Shown piece by piece: positions 47,701 through 56,533 of a stretch of DNA of 64,000 nucleotides. Source of the DNA: CAMPJU01 sp036675265 (lineage in GTDB: Bacteria > Pseudomonadota > Gammaproteobacteria > Xanthomonadales > Xanthomonadaceae); the NCBI GenBank assembly GCA_036675265.1, contig JAKFFJ010000016.1:3462-67461 (forward strand), in the 5' to 3' direction. The notes under the pieces were generated by a model that had not been told where the DNA came from, did not search any database, and saw only the letters and a program-made list of their open reading frames with translations. The position numbers and the translations under genes were made by a program. Within the stretch, counting starts at the first letter, position 1, and each line of letters begins with the position of its first letter.

Positions 47701-50060
47701 CCGACCGCCTGCACCGCCAGGGCCTGTTGTCGGAGATCGATCCCGACCGGTTCTACACCCTGTATGGCGACGGCACCCGGCAGGGATACGACGCCGCCAG
47801 CGCCGACAAGGTGTACCTCAAGCTCGAGCGCGACCAGTTCTATGCCCTGTTCGGCGACTTCACCACCGGCCTGGACGACGGCGAGCTGACCCGCTACCAC
47901 CGCACGCTCAACGGCCTGAAGGTCGAGTACCGCGGGCCGCTGGTCGAGGTCAACGCATTCGCCGCGCAGACTTCGCAGAACCTGGCGCGCGACGAGATCC
48001 AGGGCGACGGCACGTCGGGGCTTTACCGCCTGTCGCGCGGTGACATCGTCATGAACGGCGAGCGCGTGCGGATCGAAGTGCGCGACCGTTACCGCAGCGA
48101 GCGCATCGTCGAGACGCGCACGCTGGTCCGCCATGTCGACTACGACATCGACTATGCCGCGGGCACGCTGTTCTTCCGCGAGCCGGTGCCCAGCCGGGAC
48201 TTCGACTTCAACCCGGTCTTCATCGTCGTGGAATACGAGACGCACGGCGACGGCGACACGTACCTCAACGGCGGCGGCCGGGTCGGCGTGGACCTGCTCG
48301 AGGGGCGGCTGCGCGCGGGCGTGACCTACCTGAAGGAAGAGGACAGCACCGGGCAGTCGCAGCTGGCCGGCATCGATGCGCGCTTCCGCGTGTCCCCGGC
48401 CACCGAGGTGCGCGCCGAAGTCGCCTCGAGCGAAGGCGAGTCCGGCGCGGTCGAGCGCTCCGGCGACGCGTACCTGGTCGAGCTCGAGCACCACGACGAG
48501 CGGCTGGACGTGCTCGCCTACGTGCGCCGCCAGGCGCCGGGGTTCGGCCTCGGCCAGCAGAACCGGTCCGAAGGCGGCATGTTCAAGGCCGGTGCCGACC
48601 TGCAGTGGCGGATCACCGACCGCTTCTCGCTGCAGGGCCAGGCCTGGCACCAGGAGAACCTGGTGAATGGCGCCACCCGCGACGCCATGAACGTGCAGGG
48701 CGAATTCCGTGCCGACGACTGGGGCATGCGCGCCGGCCTGCAATGGGTGCGCGACCAGGCGCTGGATGGGCGGATCGCCGAGTCGCGCCAGGTCACGCTG
48801 GGCGCCAACCGCTCGTTCCTGGACCGGCGCCTCGAGCTGACGGCGCGGGCCGACATCGGGCTTGACGGCCGCAACGACAGCGTCGACTTCCCGACGCGCC
48901 TGGAAGTCGGCGCCGCCTACGCGCTGACCGACACCTTCCGCGTGCTGGTCGCGCAGGAATTCACCGACGGCGAGGACCGCGACACCTCCACGACGCGCTT
49001 CGGGTTCGAGGCGCAGCCCTGGGCGGGCGCGCGCCTGACCAGCACGCTGAACCAGGCGCAGATCTCCGAATACGGGCCGCGCACGTTCGGCGTGCTCGGG
49101 CTCGCCCAGCAGTTCCTGGTGGGCGAGCGCTGGAGCTTCGACCTGGCGGCCGACACCAGCCATGCGTTCGACGAATCCGGCGCGCCGTCGATCGTCGTCA
49201 ATCCCGCGCATCCGATCGCGCCGGGCGGTATCGCGCACGCAGGCGCGCTGACCGAGGACTTCCTGGCGCTGTCGGGCGGTGCGACGTACCGAAGCGAATT
49301 GTGGTCGTGGAACGGCCGGCTGGAGCACCGCGATGGCGAACTCACGGACCGCCGCGGCCTGTCGACCGGCTTCCTGCGCCAGGCCGAGGACGGCGTCGCG
49401 GTGTCCGCGATGGCCCGTGCGTTCCAGGTCGACAATGCCGACGGCTCCCGCGGGCTGCTGGCCAACGCCAGCGTCGCGGTCGCGTGGCGGCCGCTGGGCA
49501 GCCGCTGGTCGCTGCTCGACCGCCTCGAGTTCCGCATGGACGAAGTGCGCCACGGCAACGGCGACGCGCTGGTGGGTCAGGACACGCTGGCGGTCACCGG
49601 CGACGCGCGTTCGCGGCGGCTGGTGAACAACCTGGTGGCCAACTACGCCCCCGATCCGTGGACCCCGGCCGACCGCCGCGGCAACCTGTTCGACGTCTCG
49701 CAGCGTAGCCAGCTCTCGCTGTACTACGGGTCCAAGTACGTCTTCGATACCTACGGCGGCGAGGACCAGGCGGGTTACACCGACATCTTCGGCGTCGAAT
49801 GGCGGCACGACCTGTCGCCGAAGTTCGACGTCGGGCTGCGCGCGAGCGTCCGCCACTCCTGGGAGACCCACGCACTGTCGTACGCGTTCGGGCCTTCGGT
49901 CGGGTTCTCGCCCTTCGCCAACACGTGGTTCAGCCTGGGCTACAACATCGCGGGCTTCACCGACCGCGACTTCGAGTCCACGCATTACACGGCGCGGGGT
50001 CCCTACCTGGTGATGCGCTTCAAGTTCGACCAGCAGACGTTCGGCGGTGGCGCCCAGTGA
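44715..50060 (+). CDS. Large outer-membrane barrel protein with Ig-like and carboxypeptidase-regulatory-like domains
   Basis: The 1,781-residue protein starts at GTG and has a signal peptide (MVAGCLLGALLAMAGGASAS, ending near residue 40). In order I see a short DUF11-like region (IQNTATVHYTLVRTPG) and an Ig-like domain (about 150-250). Then come a DUF11 domain (about 275-415, FVQYTVTVSNPGGVPALDTR) and a carboxypeptidase-regulatory/SdrD-B-like domain (about 420-520, GVPGVRVLLDDGTYVATDDD). Further beta-rich segments lead into about 850 C-terminal residues of alternating aromatic beta-strands (from about 930) typical of an outer-membrane barrel (YGDGTRQGYDAASADKVYLK, FYALFGDFTTGLDDGELTRY), closing YLVMRFKFDQQTF. 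No TonB box or plug is obvious. Its stop overlaps the GTG of the giant repeat gene. I infer an anchor or export pore. Confidence 0.8.
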   Translation: MKTKWPATTTSTRARRYARPMVAGCLLGALLAMAGGASASEIQNTATVHYTLVRTPGQGPLNVTVPSNTVRMAVLPAPTEAVIEFLTQVSATIADLPEPGPESAGSATSPLPMGLGQVVPTAAGEFIRVDGAFCQDLSGTFAPAPPVIGVDGRPLDPNGFVTVVATSYSPGEAVIVSVEDGDRNLDPLVRDYVKVTVRTSHPNEAETLRMQETGEDTGRFAAALQSVPMPPDPVAHDCRLAIGSGGALQIEYLDDPNAPETQVQTTITVTPKPPSPSSVVLQLSQQASVAEASIGDFVQYTVTVSNPGGVPALDTRLVDVLPRGLRYRDGSARIVSRSGASGGTAGVPDEVEFTALASDGGSLAIGLGTIEPGVTVVVTLVAEVGSGTPPGQAVNDTVAVAAGLVSNRQQTVVAIREPLMVSHFTIVGRVLQGTCDGDPTDRAGVPGVRVLLDDGTYVATDDDGAYHFEGVRPGTHVVQLDVPTVPAGLEPVACADDTRRAGRSFSQFVEAQGGSLVRSDFVLQPAAPATGAVGARLRAEAIAGGTRYTAELDGGPVPASNLRAMLMLPEGARVVPGSATVDGVAVADPAVAANIVTFALGDPGATWRRTLQFHVRAAGECPAGGIEARLVALFDAGGQAVQKTAPATAMLPCGPPGPSVDSGRVESIVSAAAAGPAVSPFVEAEQSRRAILDDAAAAGGGDVDWLRDQAPGHEWLFPAADYNPRSPLTRAVVKHLPGETVQVRINGEAASQIAFDGVVVNAAKTVATSIWRGLPLRDGDNTLEAHISDADGNVVARLSRNVHFSGAPARAELVPEQSILAADGLHSPVIAVRFLDRTGRPVRAGMGGDYTLSPPYLPAQAVQMQQQRQLAGMESFEPTWHVEGDDGIAYIALQPTSVAGSALLGFRFQQGQGRQSRQADHQELEVWLKSTPRDWVVVGFAKGTVGYDTLDGNMEGLDAAGHEAGLTTDGQLSLYAKGRVLGKWMLTLAYDSDKPTDRLHRQGLLSEIDPDRFYTLYGDGTRQGYDAASADKVYLKLERDQFYALFGDFTTGLDDGELTRYHRTLNGLKVEYRGPLVEVNAFAAQTSQNLARDEIQGDGTSGLYRLSRGDIVMNGERVRIEVRDRYRSERIVETRTLVRHVDYDIDYAAGTLFFREPVPSRDFDFNPVFIVVEYETHGDGDTYLNGGGRVGVDLLEGRLRAGVTYLKEEDSTGQSQLAGIDARFRVSPATEVRAEVASSEGESGAVERSGDAYLVELEHHDERLDVLAYVRRQAPGFGLGQQNRSEGGMFKAGADLQWRITDRFSLQGQAWHQENLVNGATRDAMNVQGEFRADDWGMRAGLQWVRDQALDGRIAESRQVTLGANRSFLDRRLELTARADIGLDGRNDSVDFPTRLEVGAAYALTDTFRVLVAQEFTDGEDRDTSTTRFGFEAQPWAGARLTSTLNQAQISEYGPRTFGVLGLAQQFLVGERWSFDLAADTSHAFDESGAPSIVVNPAHPIAPGGIAHAGALTEDFLALSGGATYRSELWSWNGRLEHRDGELTDRRGLSTGFLRQAEDGVAVSAMARAFQVDNADGSRGLLANASVAVAWRPLGSRWSLLDRLEFRMDEVRHGNGDALVGQDTLAVTGDARSRRLVNNLVANYAPDPWTPADRRGNLFDVSQRSQLSLYYGSKYVFDTYGGEDQAGYTDIFGVEWRHDLSPKFDVGLRASVRHSWETHALSYAFGPSVGFSPFANTWFSLGYNIAGFTDRDFESTHYTARGPYLVMRFKFDQQTFGGGAQ

Positions 50061-53000
50061 GGGCGTTCCGGCCAGGCGTGGCCTGCGTGGCCTGGCTGGT
50101 GGCGCTGCTCGTGGCGCTCGGTGCCGCCACGGATGCGCACGCCGCCATCAAGACGGTCTACGTCCATGACGACGGAACCCTGACGCGTACGCCGCAGGCC
50201 GCCGTGGCGACCGCGGGCATCGTCCCCATCGACAGCAAGGGCGACTTCAACGACTGGGTGTTGGCGCCCCCGGTCGCCGCCGGCAAGTCCCTGGTGCTCA
50301 GCCCGGGGAACATCAACGCGACGCTGGTGGTCAGCAGTTCCGCGCCGGTGACCGCCCGGGTGGAGCTATGGGACGGCGCGCCCGGCGCAGTGGGGTCCAC
50401 GCTCCTCGCCGCCACCGCGGCGGATGTCGCGGTCAACAGCACGACGCCGGTGTCGACCACGTTCGTGATGCCCCTGGCCGGCGCGGCGACCATCGCGGCG
50501 GGGCGCCCGCTTGGCCTGCGGGTGATCAATACCCTGGGCCAGGGCGGCAGCAAGACCCTGACCGTCCACCAGTACGGCGCCGGCGTCCGCAGCACGATCG
50601 CGTTCGCCACGTCGACCTTCGTCAACGTCGACAGCGTGGCCATCCATTCCGCGGTGTACCCGGGTGCAGCGACGAAGTCGGCCTACGCGCGCAACAACAG
50701 CGTGTACGTGCGGGCCGTCGCCAGCGATCCGTTCGGCAGCGCGGACATCAGCGGTGCCACGCTGACCCTGACCGACCCGGGCGGCACGGTGCGCGTCGCT
50801 GGCGCGGCCATGCCGCAGGTGGCCGATTCCGGCGTCGCGACGCGCACCTACGAGTACACGTACGTGTTGCCGTCCACGGCGCCGTTCGGCCAATGGACCG
50901 CCACGGTTACCGCCAGCGAAGGCACGGAAGGCACCGTGACCCATGCCGGCAACGCAACGTTCCAGGTCGCGCTGGCGTCGCTGTCCATCACGAAGTCGCA
51001 CACCGGCAACTTCACGGCGGGCACCAACGGCACGTACTCGATCGTCGTGCAGAACAACGGCGGCACCGTGACCGGGCCGACCACGGTCACCGACACGCTG
51101 CCGGCCGGCCTGACGTTCGTCTCCGGCACCGGGACCGGGTGGAGCTGCGGCGCTGCCGGGCAGGCGGTGACCTGCACCAACGGCGCGACCATCGCCAATG
51201 CCACGAGCCTGCCGACTTTGAACCTGACGGTTGCCGTGGCCGGCAGCGCGCCGTCGAGCGTCAGCAGCCTGGCCAACGTGTCGAACCCCAACGTCAACGG
51301 TGGCGCCAGCGTCAGCAGCAACACGGACACGACCGTCGTCGTTCACCCGGACCTGTCGAATTCGGCCACGGCCGTGCTCGACCTCAACGGCGGCGACGCC
51401 GAACCCGGCGACGTGCTGCGCTACACGGTCAGCCTCGTCGAGAGCGCAGGCGGCCCGGCCACGTCGATCGGCGTGACCGACGACATGCCGGCGGGCATCA
51501 CCGGGTTCACGGTGGTATCGACGCCCCCGGGCAGCACGAATGCCTCCACCGGGGGCGGCGGCGCGAACGCCACGGGCCGGCTCGACGTCACCGGCATCTC
51601 CGTGCCGGCGAGCGGAACGGCGACGATCGTCTTCGACATCACCGTCGGCGCGGGTGCGGCAGCCGGCTTCACGATCGACACCGCGCCCATCGCCGCGAAC
51701 CCGAACGGCCCGGGAGGCACCGCCACCGCGCCGACCGTCACCGTGTCGCAGTCCCAGGTCGCCGCCTCCGGCAACAAGCTGCTGTACGTCTACGACAACC
51801 TTTCACTGACGCGCACGCCGCAGCCGGCGGCCACCACGGCGGGCGTGCAGATCGCCAGCGGCGGGACGTCGAACTGGACGCTGGCGCCGCCGATCCCGGC
51901 GGGTGAAACGCTGGTGCTGCCCGCTGGGGACATCGGCGTGAACCTCGTGACGTCCAGCACGAACGGCAAGTCGGCCACCGTCACGGTGGCACTGTTCGAC
52001 GGCGCGACCCAGGTGGGCCCCACCGCGACGCAGATCTTCTCGAGCACGGTGCCGACGCTGCGGACCTTCACCATCGCGCTGCCCGCCCAGTACACCCTGG
52101 CGGCCGGTGCCCAGCTGGTCCTGCGCGTCACCAACACCACGGGCGGCAACGTGCCGGTCGCCGTGTCCCAGTACGACGGCGTGCGCAGCGACATCAAGTT
52201 CGCGACCTCGACCGTGGTCAACGTCGACAGCGTGAACCTCTATTCGTCCGCGTTCCCGGGGACGACCACCAAGCCGTTCTACGCCGCGAACGACGTGCTG
52301 TACGTGCGGGCGGTGGTGAGCGACCCGTTCGGCAGCGCCGATATCGGCGGTGCGAGCATCCGCCTGCTGGACGGCAACGGCGTGGTGCAGCTGGCGCCGG
52401 CCGAAATGACGATGGTCGCCGATTCCGGCGCCAACGCGCGGACCTACGAATACCAGTTCACGTTGCCGTCGAATGCCATGGTCGGGTTCTGGACCGCCAC
52501 CGTGACCGGTCGCGAGGGCACGGAAGGCACCATCACCCACCTGGTCAACCGTTCGTTCGGCGTCGGCGTCGCCCAGTTGACGCTGGCGATGTCGCACGCC
52601 GGGGATTTCGTCGCGGGCACCAACGGCAGCTATACCCTGGTCGTGCACAACAACGGCGACCCGGTGTCGGGCACCACGACCGTCACGGACACGTTGCCGG
52701 CGGGCCTGTCGTTCGTCTCCGGAACGGGCACCGGGTGGAGCTGCAGCGCGGCCGGCCAGGTGGTGACCTGCACCAACGCCACCGCCCTGCCGACCGACGG
52801 CGACCTGCCACCGCTGGCGCTGGTCGTCGCCGTCGCCGGCAGCGCCCCGGCGACGGTGAACAACGTCGCGTCGGTCGCCAACGCCGGCGTGGACGGCGGC
52901 AACCCGCAGAACAGCAATACCGACGCGACCACGATCCTGCATCCAGACCTGTCGACGTCCACGCTGTCGGTGCTGGACCTCAACGGCGGCGACGCCAACC

Positions 53001-56000
53001 CGGGCGACGTGCTGCGCTACACGATCGACCTGCACGAGACAGCCGGCGCTGCGGTGGCGGGCGTGGGTGCCACCGTGCAGGTGCCTGCCGGGGTCGCCGG
53101 CTTCACGGTGGTGGACGTCCCGGCCGGCAGCACGGATGCCTCGGTCGCCAGTGGCGGCGCGAATGGCACCGGGCTGCTGGACATCACCGGCATCGCGCTG
53201 TCGCCCGACGCCAGCGACACGATCGCGTTCGAGGTCACCATCGGGGCGGGCGCGACGCCGGGCGCCACCCTCGACGCCACCGCCATCGTCGCCAACCCGA
53301 ACGGTCCCGGCGCCACGGCGGCGGCATCGACGATCACCGTGTCGCAATCGCAGGTTGCCGCCTCCGGCAACAAGCTGCTGTACCTGTACGACAACGGCAG
53401 CCTGACCCGCACGCCGCAACCGGCCACGAACACCGCCGGCGTGACGATCGCGACCGGCGGCATCCAGAACTGGACCCTGGCGCCTGCCATCCCCGCCGGG
53501 AAGTCGCTCGTGCTGGACGCGGGCAACGTGTCGGCCACGATGGTCCTCAACAGCAGCGGCAACACCGTGTCGGTCACTGCAGCGCTGTTCGACGGCGCCA
53601 CGCAGGTGGGTACCACGGCTACCCAGAACCTGACCAGCAACGCGCCCACGCCGGTGGCGTTCACCATTCCGCTCTCCGCGCCCTACACGCTGGTCGCGGG
53701 CCGGCAGCTGGTGCTCAGGGTGACCAACACGTCCAACGGCAACCGCCCGGTCACCGTGCACCAGTACTCGGGCACGCCGAGCGTGCTTTCGTTCAGCACC
53801 GCGACGGTGGTCAACGTCGACACCGTCGCGATCTACGCCGCGCCGTACCCCGCCACCACGACGAAGGCGTTCTATGCGGCGAACGACATCCTCTACGTCC
53901 GCGCCGTGGTGAGCGACCCGTTCGGCAGCGCGGACGTCGGCGGCGCGACCGTGTCGCTGGCCACGAACGCCGGGGCGCCGATGCTCAGCGCCGCGGCGAT
54001 GACCCAGGTCGCGGATTCCGGCGTCGCGACCCGAACGTACGAACGCGCCTACACGGTGCCAGTCGGGGCCGCCGTCGGGTTCTGGACCGCCAGCGTCACC
54101 GGTCGCGAAGGCACCGAGGGCACGGTCACGCACACGGGCAACACGTCCTTCGGCATCGGCGTCGCGCAGCTGACGCTCGCCAAGTCCCATGTGGGTGACT
54201 TCACCGCCGGCGCCAACGGCAGCTGGTCGCTGGTGGCGCACAACAACGGCAGCGCGGTTTCGGGCACGACCACCATCGTCGACACCCTGCCGGCGGGGTT
54301 GTCGTTCGTCTCCGGCACCGGCACCGGCTGGTCGTGCGGCGCCGCTGGGCAGGTCGTCACCTGCACCACGACCACCGGCATCCCCACCGGTGCGGACCTG
54401 CCGACGCTGACCCTGACCGTCGCCGTCGGCGGTTCTGCCCCGGCGAGCGTTGCAAACGTCGCCACCATCTCGAACCCGGGCGTGGACGGCGGCAACCCGC
54501 AGAACAGCAACGCGGACAGCACCACGATCCGGCACCCGGACCTGTCGACCTCCACGCTCGCCGTGCAGGACCTCAACGGCGGCGATGCGAACCCCGGCGA
54601 CACGCTGCGCTACACCGTCGACCTGGTCGAGTCGGCGACGGCGGCCGCGACGGGCGTGGCCGTCACCAGCGACATGCCGGCGGGCGTGCAGGGGTTCACC
54701 GTGGTGTCGATCCCGGCCGGCGCGACGAATGCATCGCTTCCCACCGGCGGAGCGAACGGCACCGGCCGACTGGACATCACGGGTGTCACCGTGGCCGCCG
54801 GCGCCTCGGCCAGCGTCGTGTTCGATGTCGTGGTCGGCGCAGGCGCGACACCGGGCACGGCCATCAACGGCGCGGCAGGCATCGCCAATCCCAACGGGCC
54901 GGGCGCCTCGCCGATCGCGTCGACGATCATCGTGTCGCAGTCGCAGGTGGCGGCCTCGGGCAACAAGCTGTTGTACCTCTACGACAACGCCACGCTGACG
55001 CGCACCCCACAGGTCGCGCTGGATACCGGCGGCGTCGCCATCGCGACGGGCGGCACGCAGGACTGGACGCTATCGCCCGCGATCCCCGCGGGCAAGTCGC
55101 TCGAGCTGAGCGCGGGCAACGTCACCGCCACGCTGGTGGTGGACACCGCCAACCAGCAGGCCACGGTGACCGCACGCCTGTTCCACGGCGCGACCCAGGT
55201 CGGCACGACGGGCAGCCAGACGTTCACCGCGAACGGCGCCTCGCCGCGCATCTTCACCATCGCGCTGGCGGCGCCATACACCGTGCCGGCGGGCGCGCAA
55301 CTGGTCCTGCGCGTCGGGACGACCGGCGCGGCGGCGACCGTGCACCAGTACCGGGGCGCGCCCAGCACGCTGTCGTTCGCCACCACCACGGTGGTGAACG
55401 TCGACAGCGTGGCGGTCCACTCCGAGGCGTATCCCGCGGCCACCACCGCGCCATTCCTGGTCCACGGGAACACGGCGTACATCCGTGCCGTGGTCAGCGA
55501 CCCGTTCGGCAGCGCCGACGTCGGCGGCGCCAACATCACCCTCACCGATCCGGGCGGCACGGTGCGCGTCAACAACGTCGCGATGACGCAGGTCGCGGAT
55601 TCCGGCGTCGCCACGCGCACCTACGAATACCAGTACAACATCCCGCCGGGGGCGCAGCTGGGTTCCTGGACCGCCGGCGTCGTCGCACGGGAAGGCACGG
55701 AAGGCACGGTGACCCACAGCGGCAATGCCGCGTTCGCGGTCCAGGGGACCATCTCGGCCGGCATGACCTGGGTGGACGCCAACGCCGGCGATTCGGTGGC
55801 ATTGACGGTCGCAGGGGGAACCGGCGCGGTCGCCGGCAGTTCGACGGCGCCATCGACCACCACGCCGGCCTCGGGGACGTCGACGGCCGGCGCGACGATC
55901 ACGTTGTCGCAGGCGTTCACCGTCGGCAGTGCCGGCAGCTACAGCCTCACGCTCACCTGCACGCGCGGCAGCGACGGCACGGCGCTTCCGGTCTCGGGCC

Positions 56001-56527
56001 TCGGCCTGGACCGGACCATCACCATGCCGGTCGACAGTTCGGTCGCCTGCACATGGACCAACACACTCTCGGTGCCGTTGACGGTGGTCACCGTGACCAC
56101 GGTGCACTCCGACCCGTTGAACGGGACGGTGAACCCCAAGGCCGTGCCCGGCGCACTCGTGACCCACCAGCTCCAGGTGATCAATCCCGCGCCGGTCGCG
56201 GTCGATGCCGACACCGTGGTGGTGACCCACGCGGTTCCGGCGGGCGCCGGCCTGTTCGTCGGCGACCTGGGGGCCGTGGGCTCGGGGCCGGTGTCGTTCG
56301 CGGACGGCGTGCCCGCGAGTGGCCTGGCCTACGTGTTCGTGGCGCTCGGGGACGCCGGCGACGACGTGTCGTTCTCGGCCGACAACGGCGCGACGTTCGG
56401 ATACGTGCCGACGCCCGACGCCAACGGGGTCGATGCGTCCGTGACCCACCTCCGGGTGAATCCGGGAGGCGTCTTCGCCGCGGACGGCGGCACCTTCCAG
56501 CTGCAGTACCGCGTCAGGGTGGAGTAA
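50057..56527 (+). CDS. Giant modular repeat surface protein with DUF11 domains
   Basis: The 2,156-residue protein has a GTG start overlapping the previous stop (GTGA) and a signal peptide ending near TDAHA|AIK. It is built from module copies beginning near 50147, 51773, 53369 and 54962. Three are complete (542, 532 and 531 residues) and the fourth stops after about 260 residues. Each module has a beta-rich domain of unknown type (NKLLYLYDN, LTRTPQ, WTLAPAIPAGKSL, VVNVDSV, VVSDPFGSADVGGA, REGTEGTVTH). Two DUF11 domains follow (TVTDTLPAGLSFVSGTGTGW; DLNGGDANPGD...LRYTV), then SQSQVAASG. A unique C-terminal region (about 1865-2156) ends in a DUF11-like domain. Lysine and cysteine are rare. No enzyme motif, LPXTG or autotransporter domain is seen. 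An adhesin or surface-layer/fibre role is inferred. Confidence 0.82.
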   Translation: MRAFRPGVACVAWLVALLVALGAATDAHAAIKTVYVHDDGTLTRTPQAAVATAGIVPIDSKGDFNDWVLAPPVAAGKSLVLSPGNINATLVVSSSAPVTARVELWDGAPGAVGSTLLAATAADVAVNSTTPVSTTFVMPLAGAATIAAGRPLGLRVINTLGQGGSKTLTVHQYGAGVRSTIAFATSTFVNVDSVAIHSAVYPGAATKSAYARNNSVYVRAVASDPFGSADISGATLTLTDPGGTVRVAGAAMPQVADSGVATRTYEYTYVLPSTAPFGQWTATVTASEGTEGTVTHAGNATFQVALASLSITKSHTGNFTAGTNGTYSIVVQNNGGTVTGPTTVTDTLPAGLTFVSGTGTGWSCGAAGQAVTCTNGATIANATSLPTLNLTVAVAGSAPSSVSSLANVSNPNVNGGASVSSNTDTTVVVHPDLSNSATAVLDLNGGDAEPGDVLRYTVSLVESAGGPATSIGVTDDMPAGITGFTVVSTPPGSTNASTGGGGANATGRLDVTGISVPASGTATIVFDITVGAGAAAGFTIDTAPIAANPNGPGGTATAPTVTVSQSQVAASGNKLLYVYDNLSLTRTPQPAATTAGVQIASGGTSNWTLAPPIPAGETLVLPAGDIGVNLVTSSTNGKSATVTVALFDGATQVGPTATQIFSSTVPTLRTFTIALPAQYTLAAGAQLVLRVTNTTGGNVPVAVSQYDGVRSDIKFATSTVVNVDSVNLYSSAFPGTTTKPFYAANDVLYVRAVVSDPFGSADIGGASIRLLDGNGVVQLAPAEMTMVADSGANARTYEYQFTLPSNAMVGFWTATVTGREGTEGTITHLVNRSFGVGVAQLTLAMSHAGDFVAGTNGSYTLVVHNNGDPVSGTTTVTDTLPAGLSFVSGTGTGWSCSAAGQVVTCTNATALPTDGDLPPLALVVAVAGSAPATVNNVASVANAGVDGGNPQNSNTDATTILHPDLSTSTLSVLDLNGGDANPGDVLRYTIDLHETAGAAVAGVGATVQVPAGVAGFTVVDVPAGSTDASVASGGANGTGLLDITGIALSPDASDTIAFEVTIGAGATPGATLDATAIVANPNGPGATAAASTITVSQSQVAASGNKLLYLYDNGSLTRTPQPATNTAGVTIATGGIQNWTLAPAIPAGKSLVLDAGNVSATMVLNSSGNTVSVTAALFDGATQVGTTATQNLTSNAPTPVAFTIPLSAPYTLVAGRQLVLRVTNTSNGNRPVTVHQYSGTPSVLSFSTATVVNVDTVAIYAAPYPATTTKAFYAANDILYVRAVVSDPFGSADVGGATVSLATNAGAPMLSAAAMTQVADSGVATRTYERAYTVPVGAAVGFWTASVTGREGTEGTVTHTGNTSFGIGVAQLTLAKSHVGDFTAGANGSWSLVAHNNGSAVSGTTTIVDTLPAGLSFVSGTGTGWSCGAAGQVVTCTTTTGIPTGADLPTLTLTVAVGGSAPASVANVATISNPGVDGGNPQNSNADSTTIRHPDLSTSTLAVQDLNGGDANPGDTLRYTVDLVESATAAATGVAVTSDMPAGVQGFTVVSIPAGATNASLPTGGANGTGRLDITGVTVAAGASASVVFDVVVGAGATPGTAINGAAGIANPNGPGASPIASTIIVSQSQVAASGNKLLYLYDNATLTRTPQVALDTGGVAIATGGTQDWTLSPAIPAGKSLELSAGNVTATLVVDTANQQATVTARLFHGATQVGTTGSQTFTANGASPRIFTIALAAPYTVPAGAQLVLRVGTTGAAATVHQYRGAPSTLSFATTTVVNVDSVAVHSEAYPAATTAPFLVHGNTAYIRAVVSDPFGSADVGGANITLTDPGGTVRVNNVAMTQVADSGVATRTYEYQYNIPPGAQLGSWTAGVVAREGTEGTVTHSGNAAFAVQGTISAGMTWVDANAGDSVALTVAGGTGAVAGSSTAPSTTTPASGTSTAGATITLSQAFTVGSAGSYSLTLTCTRGSDGTALPVSGLGLDRTITMPVDSSVACTWTNTLSVPLTVVTVTTVHSDPLNGTVNPKAVPGALVTHQLQVINPAPVAVDADTVVVTHAVPAGAGLFVGDLGAVGSGPVSFADGVPASGLAYVFVALGDAGDDVSFSADNGATFGYVPTPDANGVDASVTHLRVNPGGVFAADGGTFQLQYRVRVE
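50147..55746 (+). repeat. Tandem coding modules of the giant surface protein
   Basis: Homologous coding modules begin at 50147, 51773, 53369 and 54962, with periods of 1,626, 1,596 and 1,593 bp; the fourth is partial and ends near 55746. Blocks such as GTGAGCGACCCGTTCGGCAG (52316 and 53909) are identical or nearly so between modules, so recombination that adds or removes modules in frame is possible. Confidence 0.8.
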
Positions 56528-56533
56528 GGCGCT

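Noticed and set aside
44244..49985. Very long open frame on the minus strand opposite the barrel and small surface genes (1,913 codons)
   Set aside because: It is antisense to two genes with signal peptides and recognisable domains. Its protein is rich in Arg, His, Gly and Ala with no domain, as expected from a mirror frame in GC-rich DNA.
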